Shown here: positions 26,833-35,078 of the stretch, one piece after another
Numbering within the stretch: the first letter of the stretch is position 1
Layout: the number at the start of each line of letters is the position of its first letter
NCBI RefSeq assembly: GCF_900112025.1
Contig: NZ_FOKL01000001.1
Span: 1,169,084-1,233,083 of the forward strand
Source: Janthinobacterium sp. 344
Lineage (GTDB): Bacteria > Pseudomonadota > Gammaproteobacteria > Burkholderiales > Burkholderiaceae_D
Direction of reading: 5' to 3'
Length of the DNA stretch: 64,000 bases
Made by a program: the position numbers and the translations under genes
Notes under the pieces: model-generated
What the model was told of the DNA's origin: nothing
What the model saw: the letters and a program-made list of their open reading frames with translations, nothing else
Database searches by the model: none

Positions 26833-28630
26833 AACCATGCGGGCCGACAGCGCCACGTCCTCCGTGCGCCGCCAGGCCGTGCAGGCCATCGGCCTGCTGC
26901 GCCGCGCCGCCGCGCCCGACCTGCGCCATTTGTACTGGGCCACGTTCTGGCTGATCCTCGCCGCCGCGCTGGAAGTGACGGGCCCCATCCTGGGCAAGGC
27001 CCTGATCGACCAGCACCTGCTGCCGCGCCACCTGGACTGGACGCGCATGTCCCTGCTGCTGGGCGGCTGCCTGCTGACGGGCTGGGTCGCGTCCGGCTTG
27101 CGCTACCTGCAGCTGGTGCGCCTGTCCGGCCTGGCCATGCGCTCGGTGCAGCGCCTGCGCGAAACCGTGTACCAGCACGTGCTGCGCCTGCCGATGGCCT
27201 TCTTCGACCGCGCCATCACGGGCCAGCTGGTCAGCCGCGTCACGAACGACACGGAAGCGGTGAAATCGCTGTACGTGCAGGTGCTGTTCGTCATTCTCGA
27301 CAGCTCCATCGTCCTCGTCGGCACCATGGCCGCCATGGCTTTCCTCGACTGGCGCCTGATGCTGATCGTGCTGGCCCTGCTGCCGGCCGTGCTGGTGATC
27401 GTCTTCCTGTACCAGCGCTGGAGCGCGCCGGCCGTCACGCGCGCGCGCGCCCTGCGCAGCGAGATCAATGGCCAGATCGCCGAATCGATCGGCGGCATGA
27501 GCGTGCTGCAGGCGAACAATGCGGAAAAGCGCTTCGGCGCGCGCTTCACGGGCATCAACCAGGACCACTACACGGCGCGCATGCAGGAATTGCGCGCCAA
27601 CGCCTGGCTGCTGCGCCCCGCGCTCGACATGCTCAACATCGTGCTGCTGGCCGTCGTCATCTTCAGCTTCGGCCGGCGCGAGATGGGCGCCGTGGAGGTG
27701 GGCGTGCTGTATGCGTTCATCAGCTACATCGCGCGCGTGATCGAGCCGCTGATCCAGATCACCATGCAGTTCAGCCAGCTGCAGCAATCGGTGGTGGCGA
27801 CGGCGCGCGTCTCGGCCCTGCTCGATGAAGCGCAGGCGCTGGAACACGCGCAGGGCAGGCAAACACCGGCCCTGCGGCAGGCGCACACGGGGGGCGACGT
27901 GCCCGCAGTGGACATTGCCCACCTGACCTTCGCCTACGTGGAAAACCAGCCCGTGCTGCACGACCTGTCGCTGACCATTCCGCAGGGCGCCTTCTTTGGC
28001 ATCGTCGGCCACACGGGCAGCGGCAAGTCGACCCTGCTGTCGCTGCTGCTGCGCTTTTACCCCGTCACGCAGGGCGGCATCGCCATCAATGGCGTGGCCC
28101 TCGACAGCATCGACAACGAGCATTTCCGCGCCGACGTGGGCCTGGTGCCGCAAGACCCCTTCCTGCTGGCCGCCTCGGCGCGCGAAAACATCGACATGGG
28201 CCGCGGCTACACGCAGGCGCAGATCGAGACGGCCGCGCGCGCCGCGCATGCGCACGATTTCATCGCCGCGCTGGAACACGGCTACGACACGCCGCTGGGC
28301 GAAGGCGGCTCGCGCCTGTCGTCCGGACAGAAGCAGCTGATCGCCATTGCCCGCGCGCTGGCCGGCCAGCCGCGCATCCTGCTGCTCGACGAAGCCACGT
28401 CGCGCATCGATAGCCAGACGGAGCAGATCGTGCAGACGGCCCTCAATGAATTGCGCGGCAAAGTCACCATCATCGCCATCGCGCACCGCCTGTCGACCAT
28501 CCGCGACGCCGACCGTATCATCGTGCTCAATCACGGCCGCATCACGGAAGCGGGGCCGCACGATGCGCTGATGCAGATCGACGGCGGCCTGTACCAGCGC
28601 CTGTACCTGCTGCAGCAGCTGGCGCAGTGA
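26822..28630 (+). CDS. mdlB: ABC exporter half-transporter MdlB/SmdB-like
   Basis: A 602-residue partner of the preceding subunit. Six transmembrane helices span about 40-325, with RLPMAFFDRAITGQLVSRVTNDTEAVKSLYVQV in the coupling region, and the ATPase domain covers about 365-595. Walker A is GHTGSGKST, Walker B ILLLDEATSRID with the catalytic Glu intact, and the signature is LSSGQKQL rather than LSGGQ. The heterodimer would thus have one complete ATP site (this Walker B with MdlA LSGGQ) and one degenerate site. The ATG at 26822 lies inside the mdlA 3' end; a second in-frame ATG is 15 nt later. Confidence 0.9.
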   Translation: MPSKTMRADSATSSVRRQAVQAIGLLRRAAAPDLRHLYWATFWLILAAALEVTGPILGKALIDQHLLPRHLDWTRMSLLLGGCLLTGWVASGLRYLQLVRLSGLAMRSVQRLRETVYQHVLRLPMAFFDRAITGQLVSRVTNDTEAVKSLYVQVLFVILDSSIVLVGTMAAMAFLDWRLMLIVLALLPAVLVIVFLYQRWSAPAVTRARALRSEINGQIAESIGGMSVLQANNAEKRFGARFTGINQDHYTARMQELRANAWLLRPALDMLNIVLLAVVIFSFGRREMGAVEVGVLYAFISYIARVIEPLIQITMQFSQLQQSVVATARVSALLDEAQALEHAQGRQTPALRQAHTGGDVPAVDIAHLTFAYVENQPVLHDLSLTIPQGAFFGIVGHTGSGKSTLLSLLLRFYPVTQGGIAINGVALDSIDNEHFRADVGLVPQDPFLLAASARENIDMGRGYTQAQIETAARAAHAHDFIAALEHGYDTPLGEGGSRLSSGQKQLIAIARALAGQPRILLLDEATSRIDSQTEQIVQTALNELRGKVTIIAIAHRLSTIRDADRIIVLNHGRITEAGPHDALMQIDGGLYQRLYLLQQLAQ

Positions 28631-28685
28631 TGACGTCCTGTCCATGCCCGTAGTGTGCACTTTCGGAGATTTCTGCAGTGCGCAT

Positions 28686-28714
28686 GATATTTCTTGATTG
28701 CAACAGAATATAAT
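28686..28714 (+). promoter_or_regulatory. Promoter of the TPR-GGDEF gene
   Basis: A perfect TATAAT is at 28709-28714, with a weak -35 candidate (GATATT, 28686-28691) 17 bp upstream. It lies after mdlB and implies separate transcription of the next gene starting near 28721. This excludes the in-frame TTG at 28694 as its start codon. Confidence 0.55.
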
Positions 28715-28750
28715 CGTTGCAGACAAGTGGGCCATTGCGGGGGCGGGACG

Positions 28751-30880
28751 TTGGCAGGCAGAGAGAAACGGGCATCATGGCGAAAGGCACACTGGCTGCT
28801 GCTACTGGCCTGCTGGCTGCCGCCCGCCGCCAGCGCCCAGGAAGCGTCGCTGCAGCAGCAGATCGACGCCGTGCGCGAAGACGGGCGTTTCGTGCCCGAA
28901 CGCGCCCTGCAGCGCCTGCAGGAAGTGGAAACGCAGGCGCGTAGCGCCGCCCTGCCCGTGCGCGCCGAATTTCTTACCCAACTGAGCAACGCCCGCATGC
29001 GCCTGGGGCAGCACGACATCGCCATGCAGCTGGCCGAGGAACTGATCGCCGACGCGCGCCAGAACCACAACGACGTGGCGCTGGCCAAAGGCATCCTGAA
29101 CAAGGCCTACATCACCTTCGCCATGAACGAGCGCCGCGCCTCGCACCTGCTGGCGTTCGAGGCGGAGCGCGTTGCCAACCGCACGGACGACTTGCCCGTG
29201 CGCGTGCAGGCGACCATCAGCGCGGGCCAGTCGTGGGCCGAGGAAGGCAACTTCCCGTTCGCGCTGGCCAAGCTGCAATCGGCCGTCGACCTGGCGCGCC
29301 AGAGCGATTCCCCGTCCACCCTGGCCGCCGCCCTGAATGCCCTGACCTTGCTGTACACGCAGATGCGCGAGTACGAGCAGGGCTTCAGGACACTGGACGA
29401 ATTGCTGGCCGTCTCCGCCACCCTGGCCTCGCCGGGACGCATGGCGCAGGCGAAGAATACGGAATATGGGCTGGCGCTCGATGCGCAGCAGCCGCAGCGG
29501 GGCCAGCGCGCCCTGCTGGCGGCCCTGGCGCTGGAACGCCAGCTGGGCGCGAAGGGCATGGTAGCGACCACCCTCGTCAACCTGTCGGACAGCTACCTGA
29601 AGGAGGGCGACTATGCGCGCACCCTGCGCTATGCGAATGAAGCCATCACGGCCGCGCGCCTGGTCAACAACGAACAGGTGGAGGCGACGGCGCGCCTGAA
29701 CATCGGCCAGGCGCTGATCGGCCAGGGCCGCCTGCAGGAAGGCAAGCAGAGCGTGGCCACGGGGCTGGCTTATTACGAGCGCACGGCCAGCCAGCCGGAC
29801 ATGCAGGCGGTGCTGCAGGAATACGGCATGGCGCTGGAAAAGGCGGGCGACATGCGCGGCGCCGTGACGGCGTACCACCGGGAACGGGGCATTTCCAACC
29901 AGCTGTTCGAAAAGCAGCGGCAAAAAGCCGTGTACGAATTGCAGGAAAAATATGAGGCGGAAAAGAAGCAGCGCCAGATCGAACTGCTCAGCCGCGAAAA
30001 CCAGCTGAAGAGCACGGAGATCGACAACCGCCGCCTGCAGCAGCGCGTGTGGTGGCTGCTGGCGCTGGTGCTGGCCATGGGAAGCGCCATCGTCGGCTTG
30101 CTGTACCGCAAGGTGCGCCATGCCAACGTCCAGCTGAAGGTGAAAAACCAGGAACTCAAGCGCCAGAGTTCGCGCGATCCGCTGACGGCCCTGTACAACC
30201 GCCGGCACTTCCAGGAATTCATGCGCAGCCACGCGGGCCGCGCGCCGCAACTGACGCCGCAGACGGGCAGCGATCTTGTCGGCGCCCTGTTCCTGCTCGA
30301 TGTCGACCATTTCAAGCACATCAACGACCGCCATGGCCATGCGGCGGGCGACCTGGTGCTGACGACGATCGCCGAAACCCTGCACGAGGTGCTGCGCGAA
30401 ACGGACATGATCGTGCGCTGGGGCGGCGAGGAATTCCTCGCCTTTCTGCCGGCCGTGGCGCGCGATGGCCTCGATGATATCGCCCGGCGCATCCTGCATG
30501 GCGTGGCCGCGCAAGCCATCGCCTACCAGGGACAGGCCATCAAGGTGCAGGTTTCCGTGGGGTTCGCGCCCTACCCGCTGGCACCGCTGGGCCAGCCCCT
30601 GAGCTGGGAACGCAGCGTGAACCTGATCGACATGGCGCTGTACCTGGCCAAGTCGCACGGGCGCAACCGGGCCTATGGCTTGCGCGGTTTCCGGCACGTG
30701 GAACGCACGACCCTGGAAGCGGTGGAGCAAGACCTGGAACGGGCGTGGCGCGACGGCTACGTGGACTTGAGCGTGGTGGTGGGGGCGGAGGACGGGACGG
30801 GTGGTGCGGGAATGACAACGGCGGCGCAGGGCCGGCCGGCGGGGAACGGCGAGGCTTACGGGACAGCGGCCGCCAGTTGA
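28751..30880 (+). CDS. TPR-containing membrane diguanylate cyclase
   Basis: A protein of about 709 residues. A signal sequence (HWLLLLACWLPPAASA) leads an extracytoplasmic TPR-type helical repeat region (about 30-390; for example ATTLVNLSDSYLKEGDYARTLRYANEAI), a coiled-coil linker, one transmembrane helix at about 432-455 (WWLLALVLAMGSAIVGLLY) and a GGDEF domain (about 485-660). The active-site motif is GGEEF near 558, with the RxxD inhibitory site RETD five residues before it. It should make c-di-GMP in response to a periplasmic signal. No ATG precedes the signal peptide in frame; TTG 28751 is preferred because it lies after the promoter and a G-rich stretch, GTG 28727 being the alternative. 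The C-terminal 35 residues are Gly/Ala-rich. Confidence 0.87.
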   Translation: MAGREKRASWRKAHWLLLLACWLPPAASAQEASLQQQIDAVREDGRFVPERALQRLQEVETQARSAALPVRAEFLTQLSNARMRLGQHDIAMQLAEELIADARQNHNDVALAKGILNKAYITFAMNERRASHLLAFEAERVANRTDDLPVRVQATISAGQSWAEEGNFPFALAKLQSAVDLARQSDSPSTLAAALNALTLLYTQMREYEQGFRTLDELLAVSATLASPGRMAQAKNTEYGLALDAQQPQRGQRALLAALALERQLGAKGMVATTLVNLSDSYLKEGDYARTLRYANEAITAARLVNNEQVEATARLNIGQALIGQGRLQEGKQSVATGLAYYERTASQPDMQAVLQEYGMALEKAGDMRGAVTAYHRERGISNQLFEKQRQKAVYELQEKYEAEKKQRQIELLSRENQLKSTEIDNRRLQQRVWWLLALVLAMGSAIVGLLYRKVRHANVQLKVKNQELKRQSSRDPLTALYNRRHFQEFMRSHAGRAPQLTPQTGSDLVGALFLLDVDHFKHINDRHGHAAGDLVLTTIAETLHEVLRETDMIVRWGGEEFLAFLPAVARDGLDDIARRILHGVAAQAIAYQGQAIKVQVSVGFAPYPLAPLGQPLSWERSVNLIDMALYLAKSHGRNRAYGLRGFRHVERTTLEAVEQDLERAWRDGYVDLSVVVGAEDGTGGAGMTTAAQGRPAGNGEAYGTAAAS

Positions 30881-30885
30881 CGGCG

Positions 30886-30919
30886 GGCCGCTGCCGGGGC
30901 AAGGCCGGCGGAAGCGGCC
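30886..30919. terminator. Hairpin between convergent genes
   Basis: GGCCGCT (30886-30892) pairs with AGCGGCC (30913-30919), with further inner GCCGG/CCGGC pairing. No U-run is present. It is placed to act for both converging transcripts. Confidence 0.4.
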
Positions 30920-30929
30920 TGTGCGGGAT

Positions 30930-31259
30930 TTACTTGTGGGCGGCGTCCTGCATCTTTTCGCCCGCTTTTTCCACTTTTTTACCGACGGCATCCGCCGCTT
31001 CGGACATTTTCTTGTCTGCATCAGCAGCGACCTGATCCATCTTGGCGCTCGTATCGGCAGCAGCGCTGCTCACGGCGGCATCGGCCTTGGCGGCGGCGGC
31101 CTTGATGTCGGCTTCGGCCTTGGCGGCGGCGGCATCGATTTGCTGGCCAGCGTGCTCAGCCGGACCGGCAGCGACGTCTTCCTTCTTCTGGCAAGCGGCC
31201 AACGCCACGACGATCATTCCGGCGGCGCACAACGTCATCAGATTTTTGCTTACTTTCAT
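30930..31259 (-). CDS. Small Ala/Lys-rich lipoprotein
   Basis: A 109-residue lipoprotein. The signal MKVSKNLMTLCAAGMIVVALAAC ends in a lipobox LAAC at about 20-23. The mature part is almost entirely Ala, Lys, Asp and Glu in an amphipathic helical pattern (AAAAKAEADIKAAAAKADAAVSS, DKKMSEAADAVGKKVEKAGEKMQDAA), similar to apolipoprotein/LEA-like or entericidin-neighbour proteins. A good AAGGGA site precedes the ATG. It is presumably an outer-membrane lipoprotein of the envelope; I know no defined function. Confidence 0.83.
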   Translation of the reverse strand: MKVSKNLMTLCAAGMIVVALAACQKKEDVAAGPAEHAGQQIDAAAAKAEADIKAAAAKADAAVSSAAADTSAKMDQVAADADKKMSEAADAVGKKVEKAGEKMQDAAHK

Positions 31260-31398
31260 GATTATTCCCTTTCATTGTTATCAAAAGACACAGATCAGTT
31301 CGCAATATACACCTGGATAATATTTTCAAGCGTTCGCTAACGCACATAAGATCGGGCTTTTGTAGCGTATTTGTAAGCAATGGTATCTTGCTATCTTT

Positions 31399-32721
31399 TT
31401 AGCCGGTTTTCCCCTGCCCCTGCTGCTGCGCTTTGCGCTGCACGGGAGCTGGCGCCTGATAGCCATCCGTCAAGGTGCGCAGGAAAACAATCACGTCGGC
31501 CATTTCCCGTTCGTTCAGGGCCGGCGCCTGGCCCGGCTGGCGGTCGAACGGCGCTTCCACGTTCACGTTCGCTTCCAGCCCGGGCGGCAGATCGTCGTAC
31601 TTGCGCACCTTGCCGTGCTTGTCTTTCGGATACCATTTCTGCGGCGCCGTCTCGCGCTGCACGTAAAAGCGCAGCACCTGCTCCAGGCTGGTGAAACTGC
31701 CGTTATGGAAAAATACCTTGCGCAGGGCCACGTTGCGTAACGATGGCGTCTTGAAGCTGCCGCAGTATTCCTTGTGCTGCGTCAAATCCGTGCGGTCCGG
31801 GCCACACAATCCCAGGTCGAAGAACGCGGGGTCGGCGTTGGCCGGCAGCTTGGCGTTGCGCGGCACGCCGATATTGATCAAGCCGTAATCCGTAAATTGG
31901 GGGAAGGCGCCGCCTTGCGTGATCTGGCTGATGTGGCAGGAAGCGCAATTGCCCTTGTTTTCATCGTTGAACAGGGCCAGGCCGCGCGCTTCCTGCGGCG
32001 TCAAAGTCGCCTGCTGGCGCAGCACGGCGTCGTACTTGCTCGTGTAGGGATAGAAATCGGCGGGGCTTTCCTGGAACACTTCCAGCGACATCAATGCCCA
32101 GCGCAGCGCCTGGTCCGGCTGCCCGAAAATATCCGCGCCATACGTCTGGCGGAACTGCGCCGCCAGGGGGCCGGCGCGTAATTTGGCCACCACGGCGGCC
32201 GCGTCGCGGTTGCCCATCTCGCGCGGCGACAGCAAGGGCGCCAGCGCCTGTTCGTGGCCCGACTGCGCGCGTCCATCCCAGTTGCGCCCGCCCGTCGGGC
32301 CCGCGTCGACGCTGTCGTCGCCATCGTCGTCGTGATAGTGCTCGGTGAAGGCAGGCGCGTTCTGGATATAGCGCAGCGAAGGCGCGGCGCGCGTGCCCGC
32401 ATCCTGCAAGTCCGGGCCGCCCAGCTGCACGGCCAGGTCGTTCGGCGGGCCATACGCGTGATCGGGACTGTGGCAGCTGGCGCACGACAGCTTGCCCGAC
32501 ACGGACAGGCTGGGCTCGAAAAACATGGCGCGCCCCATGGCCGTCATCTGCGCCACCGAAGGCTGGCGTTGCAGGGTGGGCGCATACGCGCCGGACAGAT
32601 AGGCGGGCGGGGAGGAAGGCGCGGGCTTGGCCGCAGCTTCTTTCTGCGCCGCCGGATGGCAGGCGGCCAGCAGGCAGGCCGCCATGGCGGCGAGCAGCAG
32701 GGAGGGTGTCGGTTTCATCAT
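31399..32721 (-). CDS. Di-haem cytochrome c peroxidase/MauG-family lipoprotein
   Basis: A 440-residue periplasmic protein. The signal peptide ends in a lipobox (CLLAAC, about residues 15-20), indicating a lipid anchor. Two haem c motifs are present: CASCHSPDHAYG (about 82-93) and CASCHISQ (about 260-267). RAMFFEPSLSVSGKLSCASC and FKTPSLRNVALRKVFFHNGSF are family-typical. It probably reduces peroxide or performs a MauG-like oxidation at the membrane surface. It is divergent from a phosphatase gene, and a PhoB-like box lies 25 bp before its start, in its own orientation. Two adjacent ATGs (32721, 32718) are possible. Confidence 0.9.
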   Translation of the reverse strand: MMKPTPSLLLAAMAACLLAACHPAAQKEAAAKPAPSSPPAYLSGAYAPTLQRQPSVAQMTAMGRAMFFEPSLSVSGKLSCASCHSPDHAYGPPNDLAVQLGGPDLQDAGTRAAPSLRYIQNAPAFTEHYHDDDGDDSVDAGPTGGRNWDGRAQSGHEQALAPLLSPREMGNRDAAAVVAKLRAGPLAAQFRQTYGADIFGQPDQALRWALMSLEVFQESPADFYPYTSKYDAVLRQQATLTPQEARGLALFNDENKGNCASCHISQITQGGAFPQFTDYGLINIGVPRNAKLPANADPAFFDLGLCGPDRTDLTQHKEYCGSFKTPSLRNVALRKVFFHNGSFTSLEQVLRFYVQRETAPQKWYPKDKHGKVRKYDDLPPGLEANVNVEAPFDRQPGQAPALNEREMADVIVFLRTLTDGYQAPAPVQRKAQQQGQGKTG

Positions 32722-32745
32722 GGGCTGGCAGCGTAGCAAGCACAT

Positions 32746-32763
32746 ATGACAGCTGCGTGACAA
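32746..32763 (-). promoter_or_regulatory. PhoB (Pho) box candidate
   Basis: Read on the minus strand, TTGTCAC-GCAG-CTGTCAT gives two TGTCA half-sites spaced 11 bp, as in the Pho box consensus of two CTGTCAT-like 7-mers separated by 4 bp. The second repeat is exact, the first matches 5 of 7. It lies in the 163-bp gap between the divergent peroxidase and phosphatase genes, suggesting phosphate-starvation control of one or both. Confidence 0.6.
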
Positions 32764-32884
32764 AACCCCGCGAAAACTAATGTATCAAGACCGTACATTA
32801 CGTCATGTAACAGGGGCTGACATGTCACGCAGCGGACATATTCGCTGCCTAGCATGCGACGTTTTCCACCCACAAGGCATGAAC

Positions 32885-35017
32885 ATGAAACCGCAAGCCC
32901 GAATCACCTTAGCTCCCGTCCTACGTCCCTTACCGCTGTTATTGTCGCTGGGCCTGGCCGCCTGCGGCAGCGACTACGCCGTCACGCCGCACATCACGGG
33001 CCAGGTGATCGGCAGCTACTATGAAAACGCCCAGGTCTGCGTGGAAAGCAGCACGGCCAAGCTGACCTGCGACAGCGGCTCGGCCGCCGTGCGCACGGCC
33101 GCCGACGGCAGCTACAGCCTGGAAGGCCAGGGCGCCGTGCTCGTCACGGTGGGCACGGACGCCATCCGCCACGAGGCGATCGGCGACGCGGGCAGCAAGG
33201 TCACGCAAAAACTGCTGCTACGCGCCCCCGCCGGCCATGCCGGCTTCGTCAGCGCCCTGTCGACGGAACTGGTGCAAGTCATGGAAGGCAATGGCGGTGA
33301 CTTTGCCGCCGCCAGCAGCAAGCTGGCGGCGCGCCTGGGCGTCTCCGAAGCGGGCCTGGCATCGGACTTCAACAAGGCCAGCGGCGACGAGCTGGCGAAA
33401 CTGAAGGCGGAAAACGCCAGCGTCACGGCGCTGATCGCCAGCGCCAGCGCACAGGCGGCGCCGGCCGACGCCCTGGCCGCGCTGAACAGCTCCCTGGCGC
33501 TGAACAACATCCAGACCATCGTCGTCATCTACGCGGAAAACCGCGGCTTCGACAACCTGTACGGCCTGTTCCCCGGCGCGAACGGCGTGCCCGGCGTGAA
33601 CCCGACGTCGAGCACCGCCTACGTGCCGCAGAAGGACATCGACGGCAGCACCCTGCCCGTGCTGCCGCCCACCTGGGGCGGCATGACGGCGGCCGGCCAG
33701 AGCACCGTCATCACGCAGGCGCAATCGGCCAACCTGCCCAACAAGCCGTTCCAGATCGATGACGCCAACAGCCCCCTGTACCTGCCGCAATCGGTCATCA
33801 CGCGCGACCTGGTGCACCGCTTCTATAACAACCAGATGCAGATCAACGGCGGCGCCAACGACAAGTTCGCGGCGTATTCCGACGCGGGCGGCCTGACCAT
33901 GGGCTATTACGACGGCAGCAAGATGCAGCTGTGGGACATCGCCAAACAGTATGCGCTGGCCGACAACCTGTTCATCGGCGCCTTCGGCGGCTCCTTCCTC
34001 ACGCACCAGTACCTGATCTGCGCCTGCGCGCCCACCTATCCGAATGCCGACACCTCGGTGGCGAAAGGCTCGATCGCCAAGATCGACGTCGACGCCAAGG
34101 GCAACTTCGTGCGCCTGACGCCGTCCGCCACGGCGCCCGCCACGGTGCTGAACGGCGCGCCCGCCTATGCCAACGATGGCGCGCTGACGCCGGCCGACAG
34201 CACGGGCATGTTCTACGCCGTGAACACCATGCAGCCGCCGTTCCAGCCCAGCAGCAATGCGCCCGCGTCGGGCGACAGCAGCAAGCTGTATGCGGATACC
34301 GGCAAGGCCACCACCTTGCCGCCGCAGACGCAGACGAACATCGGCGACCTGCTCACTGGCAAGAATATCGACTGGGCCTGGTATGCGGGCGCCTGGAAGG
34401 ACACGACGGCCCTGGCCACGGCCAGCGCGCGCGGCGGCAGCTTCCCCAGCCCGCCGAACTTCCAGTTCCACCACCAGCCGTTCAACTACTTTGCCAACAT
34501 GGACCCGGTGAAGGCGCCCGCCTACCGCGCCGCCCACCTGCGCGACTTCGACAGCCAGTTCCTGGCCGACGCGGGCGCCGGCAAGCTGCCCGCCGTGACC
34601 TTCTACAAGCCGCAGGGTAACTTGAACCAGCACGCGGGCTACGCCAGCGTGGCCGATGGCGACGCGCATATCGCCGGCGTCATCGCCCAGCTGAAAAAGA
34701 GTCCGCAATGGAAGAACATGCTGGTCATCGTCACCTACGATGAAAACGGCGGCTTCTATGACCACGCCGCGCCGCCGAAAGGCGACCGCTGGGGTCCGGG
34801 CACGCGCGTGCCCGCCATCCTCGTGTCGCCGTACGTGAAAAAGGGCTTGGTCGATCATACGCAATACGATTCGGCCTCGATCCTGCGCGCCATCACGCAC
34901 CGCTTCGCCCTGCCCGTGCTCGATGGCTTGAGCACGCGCGACAAGGCGCTGGTGGCCAACGGCGGCAAGCCGATGGGCGACTTCAGCGCCGCGCTGGCGC
35001 TGGTGCCGCAAGAGTAA
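32885..35017 (+). CDS. AcpA-type acid phosphatase/phosphoesterase lipoprotein
   Basis: A 710-residue secreted phosphoesterase of the phospholipase C/AcpA family. The signal PLPLLLSLGLAAC gives a lipobox. A carboxypeptidase-regulatory-like domain (about 38-115, ITGQVIGSYYENAQV, DGSYSLEGQG) comes before the catalytic domain (about 210-700), which holds IVVIYAENRGFDNLYGLFPG near its start and VTYDENGGFYDHAAPP towards its end, both metal/phosphate-site motifs of the family. AAGG lies 7 nt before 32885; an in-frame ATG at 32879 is too close to it. It should release phosphate from organic phosphates outside the cell, in line with the nearby PhoB-like site. Confidence 0.9.
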   Translation: MKPQARITLAPVLRPLPLLLSLGLAACGSDYAVTPHITGQVIGSYYENAQVCVESSTAKLTCDSGSAAVRTAADGSYSLEGQGAVLVTVGTDAIRHEAIGDAGSKVTQKLLLRAPAGHAGFVSALSTELVQVMEGNGGDFAAASSKLAARLGVSEAGLASDFNKASGDELAKLKAENASVTALIASASAQAAPADALAALNSSLALNNIQTIVVIYAENRGFDNLYGLFPGANGVPGVNPTSSTAYVPQKDIDGSTLPVLPPTWGGMTAAGQSTVITQAQSANLPNKPFQIDDANSPLYLPQSVITRDLVHRFYNNQMQINGGANDKFAAYSDAGGLTMGYYDGSKMQLWDIAKQYALADNLFIGAFGGSFLTHQYLICACAPTYPNADTSVAKGSIAKIDVDAKGNFVRLTPSATAPATVLNGAPAYANDGALTPADSTGMFYAVNTMQPPFQPSSNAPASGDSSKLYADTGKATTLPPQTQTNIGDLLTGKNIDWAWYAGAWKDTTALATASARGGSFPSPPNFQFHHQPFNYFANMDPVKAPAYRAAHLRDFDSQFLADAGAGKLPAVTFYKPQGNLNQHAGYASVADGDAHIAGVIAQLKKSPQWKNMLVIVTYDENGGFYDHAAPPKGDRWGPGTRVPAILVSPYVKKGLVDHTQYDSASILRAITHRFALPVLDGLSTRDKALVANGGKPMGDFSAALALVPQE

Positions 35018-35031
35018 GCTGGCCTGCAAGG

Positions 35032-35062
35032 CGCCCGCCACCCGGCCAGGCCGCGGCGGGCG
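35032..35062. terminator. Hairpin between convergent phosphatase and zinc-ribbon genes
   Basis: CGCCCGCC (35032-35039) and GGCGGGCG (35055-35062) form a perfect 8-bp stem, with an inner GGCC dyad in the loop. No U-run is seen on either strand. Confidence 0.45.
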
Positions 35063-35078
35063 TCGTGCACTGCAAGCG

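Noticed and set aside
28694-28696. TTG at 28694 as the start of the TPR-GGDEF protein
   Set aside because: It lies upstream of the TATAAT box of its own promoter and would add residues before the signal peptide.
32821-32845. A second PhoB-like site on the phosphatase side of the gap
   Set aside because: The TGTCA and TGTTA half-sites are spaced 10 rather than 11 bp, so the match is weaker than that at 32746-32763.
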